From assembly GCF_943914565.1 (NCBI RefSeq), contig NZ_CALUCN010000004.1, positions 1-64,000 on the forward strand: DNA of 64,000 bases, written 5' to 3'. A program made the position numbers and the translations under genes. The notes below the pieces were generated by a model. The model saw only the letters and a list, made by a program, of their open reading frames with translations. It was not told where the DNA came from and did no database searches. Below are positions 35,254 to 44,544 of this stretch, piece after piece (position 1 is the stretch's first letter; every line of letters starts with the position of its first letter). The stretch is from an uncultured Tessaracoccus sp. GTDB taxonomy: Bacteria; Actinomycetota; Actinomycetes; Propionibacteriales; Propionibacteriaceae.

Positions 35254-36245
35254 GCCCCTGACACCGCCTTCGACAGCTCGACGGCGCCGCGGACCGACAA
35301 GCTGCTCGGCGGGTCGGTCAGCGCGAAGGGGAGCACGACGACGTGGCCCTCGCGGACAGCACGGAGCTGCTCCGACCCCGGAAACGACCGCAGCGTCTGC
35401 CGCGCGGCCTCGTCGCTCGCTTCGTTCGGCAGCAGCACGAGCCACTCGGGATCCAGCGCCAGCAGCGTCTCCATGGTGGTGTCGAAGACCCGCTCGGTGC
35501 TCGTGCCGTAGGCGTTGGTGAGCCCGACCGCTTCCATGATCGGCTGCACCATCGACGAGGTGCCGTAGGCGTAGAAGGTCGTCGATCCGGGGGTGACGTA
35601 CAGTGCCGCCGCCGTCGTCCCGTCGGCGATCCCGGCAGGCTTCAACCCCTGCACCTGGGCGTGGAGCCCGGCGAGCACCTCGGGCAGGCGGTCGCGGACG
35701 CCGAAGATCCCTGCCACCTGCTCGAACTCGTTGTCGACCAGGCTCCAGTCGGCTCGTTTGACGTCGTAGTCGGGACAGAACGCGGCCGGTGAGTACACCG
35801 GGACCCCTGCCGCGGCCAGCGCCTCGACCTGCACACCGGTGTCGAAGCCCATGACGAGGTCCGGCTCCACCGACAGCACTGCCTCGGTGGAGACCTGCGC
35901 GCCGCCGGTCTCCCCTTCCACGCTGTCGAGCGCGGGGATCGCGTCGACGCGCCGGTCGAGATCGCCAGCGGCCTCGCCGAAGCGTTTGCGTCCCGCGTGC
36001 GCCACGACGGTGTCCAGCACCCCCAGCTCGTCCATGATCGCCGCGCCGGTGCCCGAAAGCATGAGCACGCGCGAGGGGGCCTTGTCGAAGGTGAGTTCGC
36101 GGCCGCAGCTGGTGATGGTCACCGGAAAGTCGGCGCCGGAGCTCGTCGGCGTCGCAGGGCTCTCGGCGGAGGACGGCGACGCGCCGGCGCATCCGCTCAG
36201 GCACAGCAGCAGCGCCGTGGTCGCAAGTACTGTTCGTGTTCTCAT
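35250..36245 (-). CDS. btuF: Cobalamin-binding lipoprotein
   Basis: A 331-residue class III solute-binding lipoprotein with lipobox L-S-G-C near residue 20. The two lobes follow the helical-backbone pattern: I-T-S-C-G-R-E-L-T-F then V-L-S-V-E-P-D-L-V-M-G in the first, and L-A-L-D-P-E-W-L-V-L-L-P in the second. The true start is the ATG three bases after AAAGGA, eight codons into a longer open frame. It lies between the permease and ATPase. Cobalamin as ligand is inferred from the riboswitch. Confidence 0.86.
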   Translation of the reverse strand: MRTRTVLATTALLLCLSGCAGASPSSAESPATPTSSGADFPVTITSCGRELTFDKAPSRVLMLSGTGAAIMDELGVLDTVVAHAGRKRFGEAAGDLDRRVDAIPALDSVEGETGGAQVSTEAVLSVEPDLVMGFDTGVQVEALAAAGVPVYSPAAFCPDYDVKRADWSLVDNEFEQVAGIFGVRDRLPEVLAGLHAQVQGLKPAGIADGTTAAALYVTPGSTTFYAYGTSSMVQPIMEAVGLTNAYGTSTERVFDTTMETLLALDPEWLVLLPNEASDEAARQTLRSFPGSEQLRAVREGHVVVLPFALTDPPSSLSVRGAVELSKAVSGA

Positions 36246-36261
36246 GGTTCCTTTCGAGGGG

Positions 36262-37350
36262 TCAGACATGGGTGGGCAGACGTCGCACGAGGACGACCAG
36301 CAGGGGAGCCCCCACGAGGCCGGTCATCACTCCGATGGGCAGCTCGATGGGCGCGAACGCGATGCGTGCGACGGCGTCGGCCCACACCAGGAACAGCGCC
36401 GCGCCGACAGCGGTGGCGAGCACGAGGAGACGATGCCCGTGGCCGAAGACGGCCCGCAGCAGGTGGGGGACGATCAGACCGACGAAGCCGATGCCGCCGG
36501 CGGCCGCCACGGCAACAGCGACTCCCAGCGACGCCGGGATGAGCAGCAGCATGCGGGCGGTCGCGGGCTCGATGCCCACCGACTGCGCGGTACGGTCACC
36601 GCTCGCGAGCGCGTCGAGCACCGGGCCGGCGAACACGAACAGCACGATCATACCGAGCGCCACGACGACGAGCATCGGCAGCGAACCCCACGTCACCCGC
36701 GCCAGCGAGCCCAACGTCCAGAACAGCACCGTGCGCGCCGTCTCGGGGCTGGAGGACGAGAACACGAGCAGGTTGGTCGCCGCCTGGAACCCGAAGCCGA
36801 TCCCCAGTCCGCCGAGGATGAGGCGCAACGGACTGCCGTGACGTCCCCCGGCGCCCAGCACCAGCACGGTCGCGAGCAGGGCACCGACGAAGGCGCACGC
36901 CCCCACGCCCCACGGGGTGATCGTCCCCACCACGATCATGGCCACCGCCGCGCCGAACGACGCCCCGGCGCTCACGCCGAGCACGTAGGGCTCGGCAAGG
37001 GAATTGCGGACGATGGCCTGGAACACGACCCCTGCGATGCCGAGGATGGCCCCGATCGCGATGGCGCCGATGATGCGAGGCACCCGGGTCTGCCAGACGA
37101 TGGCCTCGACGGTGGGGCTCCACGTCGCGGTGACGTGCAGCCCGGGAACGTGGTTGGCGATCACGCCGACGACGTCCCCCAGGGGCACCCCGGCGGGCCC
37201 CACGGTGACGGTGAGCAGTGGTGTCAGGAGCAGGAGCGCCACCAGCACGCCCAGCCGACGGCCACGGCGACGTCGCAGGGAGTGCGACGGTGACGGTACG
37301 GACCCGGCGTCGACGGTGTGCGACGGGACGGTGCTGCGAAGAGTCGGCAA
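36262..37350 (-). CDS. btuC: Cobalamin ABC transporter permease (FecCD family)
   Basis: A 362-residue permease with about ten helices. FecCD marks: W-Q-T-R-V-P-R-I-I-G-A near residue 87, A-E-P-Y-V-L-G-V-S-A-G-A-S-F-G, and the coupling region G-F-V-G-L-I-V-P-H-L-L-R near residue 305, ending in the usual P-I-E-L-P-I-G-V-M-T-G-L-V-G-A-P. The start is uncertain: a TTG at 37350 is the only good codon in the frame before the first helix, with AGGGGG about eleven bases upstream. First gene after the riboswitch. Confidence 0.88.
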   Translation of the reverse strand: MPTLRSTVPSHTVDAGSVPSPSHSLRRRRGRRLGVLVALLLLTPLLTVTVGPAGVPLGDVVGVIANHVPGLHVTATWSPTVEAIVWQTRVPRIIGAIAIGAILGIAGVVFQAIVRNSLAEPYVLGVSAGASFGAAVAMIVVGTITPWGVGACAFVGALLATVLVLGAGGRHGSPLRLILGGLGIGFGFQAATNLLVFSSSSPETARTVLFWTLGSLARVTWGSLPMLVVVALGMIVLFVFAGPVLDALASGDRTAQSVGIEPATARMLLLIPASLGVAVAVAAAGGIGFVGLIVPHLLRAVFGHGHRLLVLATAVGAALFLVWADAVARIAFAPIELPIGVMTGLVGAPLLVVLVRRLPTHV

Positions 37351-37397
37351 GGAACGGTTTCCCCCTGTTCAGGTCGTGGCGCGCGACCAGGTGGTGT

Positions 37398-37481
37398 ACC
37401 CGAACCAGCACTCGGACTTGGCCAGTGGGCCTCACCGCTGCGCGACAGTTCCGGATTCGCACCGGATTCCCTGCTTCGGGT
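37398..37481 (-). ncRNA. Cobalamin riboswitch upstream of btuCFD
   Basis: Read on the minus strand: GCAGGGAATCCGGTGCGAAT, then CCGGAACTGTCGCGCAGCGGTGA, which here exceeds the plain B12-box only in a G for A near its end, then CCAAGTCCGAGTGC. P1 pairs ACCCGAA with TTCGGGT. TAGCGT at 37529-37534 (minus) is a likely -10 box. About 50 bases separate the aptamer from btuC. Confidence 0.88.
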
Positions 37482-37568
37482 TTGCGTGGGACGGATCGGG
37501 CGAGCCGCGTGTCCCTGCAACGGCGCCCACGCTAGCGCACGTGTTCCGGCCGATCCCACGGGCCCCCG

Positions 37569-37610
37569 GTGAACCCCACCACGCGTGCCCCGGTCGATGG
37601 TGCCAACACT
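37569..37610. repeat. 42-bp dispersed repeat, copy B (upstream of the btu riboswitch)
   Basis: GTGAACCCCACCAC, ten variable bases, GTCGATGGTGCCAACACT. It is the partner of the copy at 33587-33628. Together they bracket the btu operon. It lies between the divergent btu promoter and the UvrA-like gene. Confidence 0.7.
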
Positions 37611-37674
37611 GCTTCACCCACCGTCGACGGGGCTGCGGGCGCTACGCTGGCGGCAGCCAGACCCAGGAGGGCCC

Positions 37675-40029
37675 ATGCACCCCGCCGATTCCCACGACCT
37701 CATCCGCGTCTCCGGCGCCAGGGAGAACAACCTTCGCGACGTCTCGGTGGACATCCCGAAGCGGCGCCTCACCGTCTTCACCGGCGTGTCCGGCTCGGGC
37801 AAGTCGTCGCTCGTGTTCGACACGATCGCCGCGGAGTCGCAGCGGATGATCAACGAGACCTACCCGGCGTTCGTGCAGGGCTTCATGCCGAACCTCGCCC
37901 GCCCCGACGTGGACCGGCTCGAGGGCGTCACCACGGCCATCATCGTCGACCAGGAACGCATGGGCGCCAACCAGCGCTCGACCGTCGGCACCGCCACCGA
38001 CGCGAACGCCCTGCTCAGGAAGCTGTTCTCCGAGATCGCCGAGCCGCGCATCGGCTCCCCGAACGCCTACTCGTTCAACGTCCCCTCCGTCACCGGCTCC
38101 GGCATGGTGAAGGTGAAGAAGGGCCCCGGCAAGGCGGTCAAGGAGCACAAGCAGTACCACGTGCTGGGCGGCATGTGCCCGCGCTGCGAGGGCCTCGGTC
38201 ACGTCTCCGACCTCGACCTCGCCGAGCTCTACGACGACTCGAAGTCGCTGAACGAGGGCCCCTTCACGATCCCCGGCTACAACGCCGGCGGCTGGAACGT
38301 CCGGTTCATCATCAGCACCGGCTTCTTCGACCCCGACAAGCCCATCCGCGACTACACCGAGCGCGAGCTGCACAACCTCCTCCACCGCGAGAACGCCAAG
38401 GTGAAGACCTCCGGCGCGAACCTCACCTACAACGGGCTCGTGCCGTCGGTGCGCAAGACGTTCCTGTCGAAGGACCGCGAGCAGATGCAGCCGCACATCC
38501 GCGCCTTCGTGGACCGCGCCGTCACGTTCCAGCCGTGCCCCGAGTGCGACGGCACCCGCCTCGCCCCGGAGGCCCGCTCGTCGCGCATCGACGGCAAGCA
38601 CATCGGCGACGTGTGCGCGATGCAGATCACCGACCTGCGTGCCTGGCTCGCGCGCGTCGACGACGCCCGCGTCGCGCCGGTCGTGCGCTCGCTCACCGAG
38701 CTGCTCGACGCGTTCGTCGAGATCGGCCTCGGCTACCTTTCACTCGACCGCCCCGCCGGCACGCTCTCCGGCGGCGAGGCGCAGCGCACGAAGATGATCC
38801 GCCACCTCGGCAGCTCCCTCACCGACGTCACCTACATCTTCGACGAGCCCACCGCCGGGCTGCACGCCGCCGACGTCGAGCGGATGAACGTGCTCCTCCA
38901 ACAGCTGCGCGACAAGGGCAACACCGTCCTCGTCGTCGAGCACAAGCCGGAGGTCGTCGCGATCGCGGACCACGTCGTGGACCTCGGTCCGGGCGCGGGC
39001 TCCGACGGCGGCGAGGTGGTGTTCGAGGGCACGGTCGACGAGTTGCGCCGCGCGGACACCCTCACCGGCCGCCACTTCGATGACCGGGCGCGCGTGAACG
39101 ACCAGCCGCGCACCCCGTCGGGCGCGATCGAGGTCCGCGGCGCGAACCTCCACAACCTCCGCGACGTCGACGTCGACATCCCGCTGGGCTGCCTCACGGT
39201 GCTCACCGGCGTGGCGGGCTCCGGGAAGTCCTCCCTCGTCGCGTCGATCCCGAAGGACCTCGACGTGGTCCACGTCGACCAGTCCCCCATCCGCGGCTCG
39301 CGCCGCTCGAACCCGGCGACGTTCACGTCCCTGCTGGACCCGGTGCGCAAGGCGTTCGCGAAGGCCAACGGCGTGAAGCCCGCGTTGTTCTCCGCCAACT
39401 CCGAGGGCGCGTGCCCGACGTGCAAGGGCAACGGCGTGATCGTCACCGAGCTCGGCTGGATGTCGACGGTGACGACGCCCTGCCTCGACTGCGACGGTCG
39501 CCGCTTCCAGGACGAGGTGCTGCAGTACACGCTGGCCGGACGCAGCATCGCGGACGTCTACGAGATGCGGGTGGCCGACGCGCTCGCGTTCTTCTCCGCG
39601 GGCGAGGCGCGCATCCCTGCCGCGGCGAGGATCCTCACGAGCCTCGACGACGTCGGGCTCGGCTACATCACCTTGGGCCAGGGCCTCGACTCGCTCTCGG
39701 GCGGCGAGCGCCAGCGGCTGAAGCTCGCCACGCACATGGCGACGAAGGGCGGCATCCTCGTGCTCGACGAGCCCACGACGGGGCTGCACCTCGCCGACGT
39801 CGACCGGCTCCTCGCGTTGCTCGACCAGCTCGTCGACCAGGGCAAGTCCGTGATCGTCGTCGAGCACCACCAGGCCGTGATCGCGCACGCGGACCACGTC
39901 ATCGACCTCGGTCCCGGCGCCGGCCACGACGGTGGTCAGGTCGTGTTCGAAGGCACGCCGGAGCAGCTGCTCACCGCCGGCACCACGACGGGGGTCCACC
40001 TCGCGCGCTACGTCCGGCCGGGGCACTGA
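37675..40029 (+). CDS. UvrA-like double ABC ATPase without UvrB-binding domain
   Basis: A 784-residue protein with two UvrA-type ATPase halves. Walker A motifs are G-V-S-G-S-G-K-S-S near residue 41 and G-V-A-G-S-G-K-S-S near 512; signatures are L-S-G-G-E-A-Q-R and L-S-G-G-E-R-Q-R; zinc modules show as C-P-R-C-E-G, C-P-E-C-D-G, C-P-T-C-K-G and C-L-D-C-D-G. It is shorter than true UvrA (about 950) and lacks the UvrB-binding insertion, like UvrA2/DrrC proteins linked to drug tolerance in producers. AGGAGG precedes the ATG; TACGCT at 37640 is a likely -10 box. Confidence 0.88.
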   Translation: MHPADSHDLIRVSGARENNLRDVSVDIPKRRLTVFTGVSGSGKSSLVFDTIAAESQRMINETYPAFVQGFMPNLARPDVDRLEGVTTAIIVDQERMGANQRSTVGTATDANALLRKLFSEIAEPRIGSPNAYSFNVPSVTGSGMVKVKKGPGKAVKEHKQYHVLGGMCPRCEGLGHVSDLDLAELYDDSKSLNEGPFTIPGYNAGGWNVRFIISTGFFDPDKPIRDYTERELHNLLHRENAKVKTSGANLTYNGLVPSVRKTFLSKDREQMQPHIRAFVDRAVTFQPCPECDGTRLAPEARSSRIDGKHIGDVCAMQITDLRAWLARVDDARVAPVVRSLTELLDAFVEIGLGYLSLDRPAGTLSGGEAQRTKMIRHLGSSLTDVTYIFDEPTAGLHAADVERMNVLLQQLRDKGNTVLVVEHKPEVVAIADHVVDLGPGAGSDGGEVVFEGTVDELRRADTLTGRHFDDRARVNDQPRTPSGAIEVRGANLHNLRDVDVDIPLGCLTVLTGVAGSGKSSLVASIPKDLDVVHVDQSPIRGSRRSNPATFTSLLDPVRKAFAKANGVKPALFSANSEGACPTCKGNGVIVTELGWMSTVTTPCLDCDGRRFQDEVLQYTLAGRSIADVYEMRVADALAFFSAGEARIPAAARILTSLDDVGLGYITLGQGLDSLSGGERQRLKLATHMATKGGILVLDEPTTGLHLADVDRLLALLDQLVDQGKSVIVVEHHQAVIAHADHVIDLGPGAGHDGGQVVFEGTPEQLLTAGTTTGVHLARYVRPGH

Positions 40030-40102
40030 GGTCAGGCGCTGCGTTGTTCCTGGCATTCGAGGCGGCCCTGACCGTCCTGCGCAGTTCGCTCACACGTTGA
40101 GT

Positions 40103-40153
40103 GACACATACGGGGAGGCCTTCGCCCATACGCAAGGCCTCCCCGTATGTGTC
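40103..40153. terminator. Bidirectional terminator
   Basis: GACACATACGGGGAGGCCTT pairs perfectly (20 bp) with its complement across an 11-base loop, between the convergent UvrA-like and GNAT genes. Confidence 0.85.
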
Positions 40154-40187
40154 CGCCAAGACGCGGTGGATGCCTGATCGGCCCGGC

Positions 40188-40793
40188 TCACCGCACCGGG
40201 TACCACATCGCGTACGTGGGCTCGGTGCCGGCGGCGGGGATGCGCCCCATCTCGACGAAGCCGAGCGTGCGGTAGAAGTCGACGTTGGCGCGGCTCGAGG
40301 ACTCGAGGTACGCCCCGACGTCGGCTCGCTCCGCGCGGTCGAGGCCGTAGCGGATCAGCGCGGTGCCGACGCCGCGGCCCCGTGCCGTCGGCCGGGTGCC
40401 CAGGTAACCCAGGTACCAGTGCGCCACGCGCGGGCGGTGCCGGGCCTCCGTCGCGGAGGTGCGCACCGCGTCGGGGAAACGGCGGCCGAGCATGCGCAGG
40501 TACGCCGGGAGGTTCTTCGCCATCGACCATCGCGTGGGCCCCGTCGAGGGCGCCTGCCACAGCGCCACCCCGAGCACGTCGCCGGTGGCATCCTCCGTCG
40601 CCGCGACGGCATGCGGGCCCGCGGCGAGCGTCTCCAGCAGCTGCGCCCGGAGCAGCACGCGCAGCCGTTCGAGCGTGCGCCCGGGCGGGAGCATCCCGGC
40701 GGTGTGCGCGTCGTCGACGAAGGCCTGCGCGAGTGACTCGGCCGCGTGCGGGATCTGCGCGGGCTCAACGGTGGCCAGGGTCCAGTCGGTCAT
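40188..40793 (-). CDS. GNAT family N-acetyltransferase
   Basis: A 201-residue acetyltransferase. The acetyl-CoA loop is R-G-R-G-V-G-T-A-L near residue 138, preceded by H-W-Y-L-G-Y-L-G and followed by Y-L-E-S-S-S-R-A-N-V-D-F-Y-R-T-L-G-F, the typical GNAT end. Substrate unknown. TACGGT six bases before the ATG (read on the minus strand, 40800-40805) shows a leaderless start. Confidence 0.9.
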   Translation of the reverse strand: MTDWTLATVEPAQIPHAAESLAQAFVDDAHTAGMLPPGRTLERLRVLLRAQLLETLAAGPHAVAATEDATGDVLGVALWQAPSTGPTRWSMAKNLPAYLRMLGRRFPDAVRTSATEARHRPRVAHWYLGYLGTRPTARGRGVGTALIRYGLDRAERADVGAYLESSSRANVDFYRTLGFVEMGRIPAAGTEPTYAMWYPVR

Positions 40794-40816
40794 GGCCCCA
40801 CCGTATCCGGCCCGGT

Positions 40817-41437
40817 TCAGAGCCAGCCGTTGTCCTCGGCGACGCGGATCGCCTCGGCCCGGTTGCGGGCGTGGAGCTTGCCGATGGCGGACGAGACGTA
40901 GTTGCGCACGGTGCCCTCCGAGAGGTGCACCCGGCGCGCGACCTCCTTCGTCGACGCCCCTCCCGACGAGGCCGCCAGCACGCGCGTCTCCTGCGGGCTG
41001 AGCGGCGAGGGACCCAGTGACAGCGACGCCGCGGCCAGCTCGCCGTCCACCACACGGAGCCCGGCCGCGGCCCGCCGCACCCCCTCGACGAGCCGGTCGG
41101 CCGGCGCGTCCTTCACCATGAACCCGCACGCCCCGGCCTCGAGCGCGCGGCGCAGGTAGCCGGGCCGCCCGAACGTCGTCACGACCAGCACCGTCGTCGA
41201 CGGCGACGCCTCCAGCACCCGCGGGATCACGTCGATGCCGTCCTCGACGCGGAGCCCACCGTCGGGCATCTGCACGTCGAGCAGCAGCGCGTCGGGGCGC
41301 GTCTCTGCGACGACGTCCACCGCCTCCGCGCACGTCCCCGCCTGGCCGACCACTTCGATGTCCGCCTCGAGCCCGAGCGTCGTCGCGAGCGCCGTGCGGA
41401 TCATCGCCTGGTCGTCCGCGAGCACGATCCTGGTCAC
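40817..41437 (-). CDS. NarL/LuxR-type response regulator
   Basis: A 206-residue response regulator. Receiver: D-D-Q near residue 8, phospho-acceptor Asp in L-L-L-D-V-Q-M-P near residue 54, and Lys in F-M-V-K-D-A near 107. The C-terminal LuxR helix-turn-helix reads L-S-P-Q-E-T-R-V-L, then S-T-K-E-V-A-R-R-V-H-L-S-E-G-T-V-R-N-Y. GTG overlaps the histidine kinase stop. It probably controls the ABC exporter encoded just upstream. Confidence 0.93.
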   Translation of the reverse strand: MTRIVLADDQAMIRTALATTLGLEADIEVVGQAGTCAEAVDVVAETRPDALLLDVQMPDGGLRVEDGIDVIPRVLEASPSTTVLVVTTFGRPGYLRRALEAGACGFMVKDAPADRLVEGVRRAAAGLRVVDGELAAASLSLGPSPLSPQETRVLAASSGGASTKEVARRVHLSEGTVRNYVSSAIGKLHARNRAEAIRVAEDNGWL

Positions 41438-42558
41438 GTCGCCTCCCGCACTGCCCGCACGCGCACCCCGTCGCGGCCCTCGACCTCGAGCGCCCAGCCC
41501 GCGTCGCGCAGCCGGGCCGCGAGCCCGTCGAGCCCGGAGCGGGGCGTGCCGGGCGCGATGCCCACCCCGTCGTCGGCCACCTCCACCATGGCCTCGTCGA
41601 CGTGGATCCGGCAGTGCTGCGCGCCGGAGTGCCGCAGCACGTTGGTGACGGCCTCGCGCAGCACGTAACCGAGCAGCTCCGAGTCGGCGTCGTCGAGCGC
41701 CGGCAGCGCCGACGGGGACTCCACCGCGATCCCCGCGCTGCCCAGCACTGCGCGGGCCGCGGCGAGTTCGCTCGCCAGCCGCACCTCCCGCATGCCCGAC
41801 GCGGTGGCGCGCACGTCGGCGAGCGCCTGCCTCGCGACGGTGGCCACCCCGTCGATCTCCGCGCGGGCCGCGTCGTCGTCGCGGCCGAGGAGCCGACCGG
41901 CGAGGTCGGCCTTCACGACGATCGTGGTGAGCGAGTGGCCGAGGATGTCGTGGAGGTCGCGCCCGATCCGTTCGCGTTCGGCGGCGACGGCCAGCACCGC
42001 GGTGCGTTCGTTGGCCTCGTGGAGCTCGGCCTCGATCGCGTGCTCGTAGAACCCCCGGCCGACGTTGTACCCGATCATCAGCCCCATGAGCGCCAGCAGC
42101 CCGGGCATGAGGTCCCCCTGCCGAGCGGCCAGACCGAGGCCGACGGCGGTCGTGGCGAACAGCATCCACTTGGCCGAGCGCCACGGCAGGAGCAGCACCA
42201 CCGTCGAGGCGATGTAGGCGTTGAAGTACGCGAACGCCAGCGGCTCCCCGCCGACGACGCCCATCGCCACGACGAGGCCGATGACGAGCGCGGTCCAGGC
42301 CCACCGTCGCGGCATGCGCCACTCGACCGCGAGGGTCGAACCGAGCAGCGCCACCGCGAGCAGCACGATCACGACGACGAGGCCGGCGTAGCGCGCGGTG
42401 CTCAGGGTGCCGCGCGCGTACCACGCGGGCAGCGAGAGGAAGATGAGGTTGGGCGCGAGGTAGGCGCCGCCCTGCGCCCACGCGCGCCGCCACCACGGCT
42501 GCCCCGCGACGTCCGGCGCGAGGCCGGGCGCGGGGGCGTCGATGGCGGTGGCGGACAT
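41434..42558 (-). CDS. DesK/NarX-type sensor histidine kinase
   Basis: A 374-residue sensor kinase. About six membrane helices in the first 160 residues lack a large extracellular domain. The HisKA_3 phospho-site is E-R-E-R-I-G-R-D-L-H-D-I-L-G-H-S-L near residue 190. The ATPase has V-L-R-E-A-V-T-N-V-L-R-H-S (N box) and a D-D-G-V-G-I. Such intramembrane-sensing kinases often respond to envelope stress or antimicrobials. It follows the exporter permease by four bases and is coupled to the regulator. Confidence 0.92.
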   Translation of the reverse strand: MSATAIDAPAPGLAPDVAGQPWWRRAWAQGGAYLAPNLIFLSLPAWYARGTLSTARYAGLVVVIVLLAVALLGSTLAVEWRMPRRWAWTALVIGLVVAMGVVGGEPLAFAYFNAYIASTVVLLLPWRSAKWMLFATTAVGLGLAARQGDLMPGLLALMGLMIGYNVGRGFYEHAIEAELHEANERTAVLAVAAERERIGRDLHDILGHSLTTIVVKADLAGRLLGRDDDAARAEIDGVATVARQALADVRATASGMREVRLASELAAARAVLGSAGIAVESPSALPALDDADSELLGYVLREAVTNVLRHSGAQHCRIHVDEAMVEVADDGVGIAPGTPRSGLDGLAARLRDAGWALEVEGRDGVRVRAVREAT

Positions 42559-42562
42559 GGGA

Positions 42563-43369
42563 CTACCTCTTCGACGTGTGGATGGCTCGACGGTAGCCGA
42601 TGGCGCCCAGCGCCGTGAGCGCGACCGTCCAGGCCGCGAGCAGCACGACGCCGCGCACCGGGACCGCACCGCCGCTCAGCGGCAACCTCGCAATCTCCAT
42701 GGCCCAGTACGAGGGCAGTGTGCGGCCGATCGTCTGCAGGACGTCGGGGAGGAACTGCATCGGCACCCACAGCCCACCGAGCATCGCCATCGCGAGCATG
42801 AGGAACGTCGTCGCGCCGCTCGCCGCCTGCGGTTTGAGCCAGAGCCCCACGACGATGCCCATCACCACGAACGGGATCAGCACCACGAGCGACAGCCCGG
42901 CGACGGCGAACCACTGCCAGGCCACGAGCTGCACCCCGTCGATGCGGCCCACGAGGAGCACGAGCAACACCGGCGGCAGCACGAGCAGCAGCGCGACGAC
43001 CGCGCGCACGACGAAGAACTGCGTCGCCGTGAGCGCCGTGAGTTGGAGTTGCCGCAGCCACCCCGTCGCGCGCTCGATCTGGATGTTGCTGCCCGCGACG
43101 AGCGCCGAGCCCATCGCGCCGTAGGTGGCCATGTTGATCATGATCTGGCGTTTCGCCTCGACGCCGCCCTCGGCCTCGCTGCCGTAGACCGTGGCGAAGA
43201 ACAGGTAGATCGCGGTGGGCATCACCAGCAGGAAGCCGATGAAGCTCGCGTCGGTGAGCGCCTGCCGCGTGCTGGCCCAGCCGTAGCGGAGGCACCGTCG
43301 GAGGGTGCCGTGTGCGGCGTGGGAGGTGGGCGCGACGGCGGTGCGGCCGTGCAGGTCGGTGGTGGTCAT
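42563..43369 (-). CDS. ABC-2 type exporter permease
   Basis: A 268-residue membrane protein with six helices in the DrrB/ABC-2 pattern: F-I-G-F-L-L-V-M-P-T-A-I-Y-L-F near residue 44, then long hydrophobic stretches and the M-L-G-G-L-W-V-P-M-Q-F-L-P near residue 195. It pairs with the preceding ATPase (ATGA overlap) in a drug- or lipid-export complex under control of the linked two-component system. Confidence 0.88.
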   Translation of the reverse strand: MTTTDLHGRTAVAPTSHAAHGTLRRCLRYGWASTRQALTDASFIGFLLVMPTAIYLFFATVYGSEAEGGVEAKRQIMINMATYGAMGSALVAGSNIQIERATGWLRQLQLTALTATQFFVVRAVVALLLVLPPVLLVLLVGRIDGVQLVAWQWFAVAGLSLVVLIPFVVMGIVVGLWLKPQAASGATTFLMLAMAMLGGLWVPMQFLPDVLQTIGRTLPSYWAMEIARLPLSGGAVPVRGVVLLAAWTVALTALGAIGYRRAIHTSKR

Positions 43370-44244
43370 GCGGTGGCTCCGTTCGTGAGGGCGATGAAGG
43401 CGTCGTCGAGCTTGGGGGACGTCACCTCGACGTCGTGCACGGCCTCGTCGGTCATGAGGGCCCTGAGGCAGCGGTCGCTGTCGGAGGTGACGAGCAGGTG
43501 CCGGCCGCGTTCGAGGGTGGCCGAGACGACGCCGGGCAGGGCCGCGTAGTCGCGGTCGGGCCCGGCGAACGTGACGTGCCGGCCGCCGACCGTGCGCTTG
43601 ATCTCTGCGCCGGTGCCGTCGGCGACGACCCGCCCGCCGGCGAGGACGACGATGCGCTCGGCGAACTCGTCGGCCTCCTCGAGGTAGTGCGTCGCGAACA
43701 TCACCGTGCGCCCCTGCGACGCGAGGTCGTGCATCTGCGCCCAGAACCGGCGGCGCAGCGCCACGTCCATCCCGACGGTGGGTTCGTCGAGGATGACGAG
43801 ATCGGGGTCCGCCATGATCGCCAACGCGAACCGCACCCGCTGCGCCTGCCCGCCCGAGAGCTTCTGCGTGGGGGTGCGCAGCACGTCGCGCAGTTCGGCG
43901 CGCTCGATCACCTCGTCGAGCGGGAGCGGATCGACGTGCAGGCCGTGGACCGTGCGCAGGAGCCCGCGCACCGTCGTGTCCTGGAGCAGTGCCCCCTGTT
44001 GGAGCATCGCGCCCACCTGCCCGCGGCGGATCGCGGCGACGGGGGTGCCACCGAAGACCTCGACCGAGCCCTCGTCGGGGGCGACGAGACCCAGGATCAT
44101 CTCCGTGGTGGTGGACTTCCCGGCCCCGTTCGGCCCGAGGAAGGCGAGCACCTGCCCGCGGGGCAGCTCGAGGTCGAGGTGGTCGACGGCGGTGAGGCCG
44201 CCGTAGCGTTTGGTCAGCTCGTGTGTGCGGATCGCGGTTGCCAT
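43366..44244 (-). CDS. ABC exporter ATPase (DrrA-like)
   Basis: A 292-residue ATPase. Walker A G-P-N-G-A-G-K-S-T-T near residue 38, Q-loop M-L-Q-Q-G, signature L-S-G-G-Q-A-Q-R, Walker B L-V-I-L-D-E-P-T-V-G-M-D, H-loop A-T-H-Y-L-E-E-A-D. A C-terminal domain of about 80 residues is typical for DrrA-type ATPases. First gene of the four-gene exporter/two-component operon, divergent from the B12-regulated operon. Confidence 0.92.
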   Translation of the reverse strand: MATAIRTHELTKRYGGLTAVDHLDLELPRGQVLAFLGPNGAGKSTTTEMILGLVAPDEGSVEVFGGTPVAAIRRGQVGAMLQQGALLQDTTVRGLLRTVHGLHVDPLPLDEVIERAELRDVLRTPTQKLSGGQAQRVRFALAIMADPDLVILDEPTVGMDVALRRRFWAQMHDLASQGRTVMFATHYLEEADEFAERIVVLAGGRVVADGTGAEIKRTVGGRHVTFAGPDRDYAALPGVVSATLERGRHLLVTSDSDRCLRALMTDEAVHDVEVTSPKLDDAFIALTNGATA

Positions 44245-44384
44245 GCATCCAGCGTCGCTCCCGCGCCCGTCCCCGACGAGGGGGCGGCGTCACCAGTTGT
44301 CAGTGACGAATGTCACACGGCCCGGCCCGCAATCCGCCCCCTCGCGACGGGACGACTGTGCTAGCTTGGACGAGCTCATCGAGT

Positions 44385-44471
44385 GAAGACGGCACACAGG
44401 AAGCCGGTGTGAATCCGGCGCTGTCCCGCAACCGTGTGGCCTCGTGCCGAGTCGGACCCCGTGTCGTCTTC
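44385..44471 (+). ncRNA. Cobalamin riboswitch upstream of the ECF/MoxR operon
   Basis: The core is clear: AGGAAGCCGGTGTGAATCC, then GGCGCTGTCCCGCAACCGTG, then GTGCCGAGTCGGACCCC. P1 forms between GAAGACGGCAC and GTGTCGTCTTC. TAGCTT at 44362-44367 is the -10 box, giving a start just before P1. The 73 bases up to the first gene hold the expression platform, probably acting on the GGGAGG ribosome binding site. Confidence 0.95.
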
Positions 44472-44544
44472 CCAGACGGACACGCGTCGCGGCCTGCGTG
44501 TGCCCGCCGCCTTCCACTGCACCACTGGGCCGCTGGGAGGCCCG

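Noticed and set aside
34480..37350. Siderophore importer as the function of the FecCD-type operon
   Set aside because: The fold allows it, but the cobalamin aptamer directly before the permease favours B12; iron control boxes are absent there.
37675..40029. Housekeeping uvrA
   Set aside because: At 784 residues it lacks the UvrB-binding region and fits the UvrA2/DrrC-like group instead.
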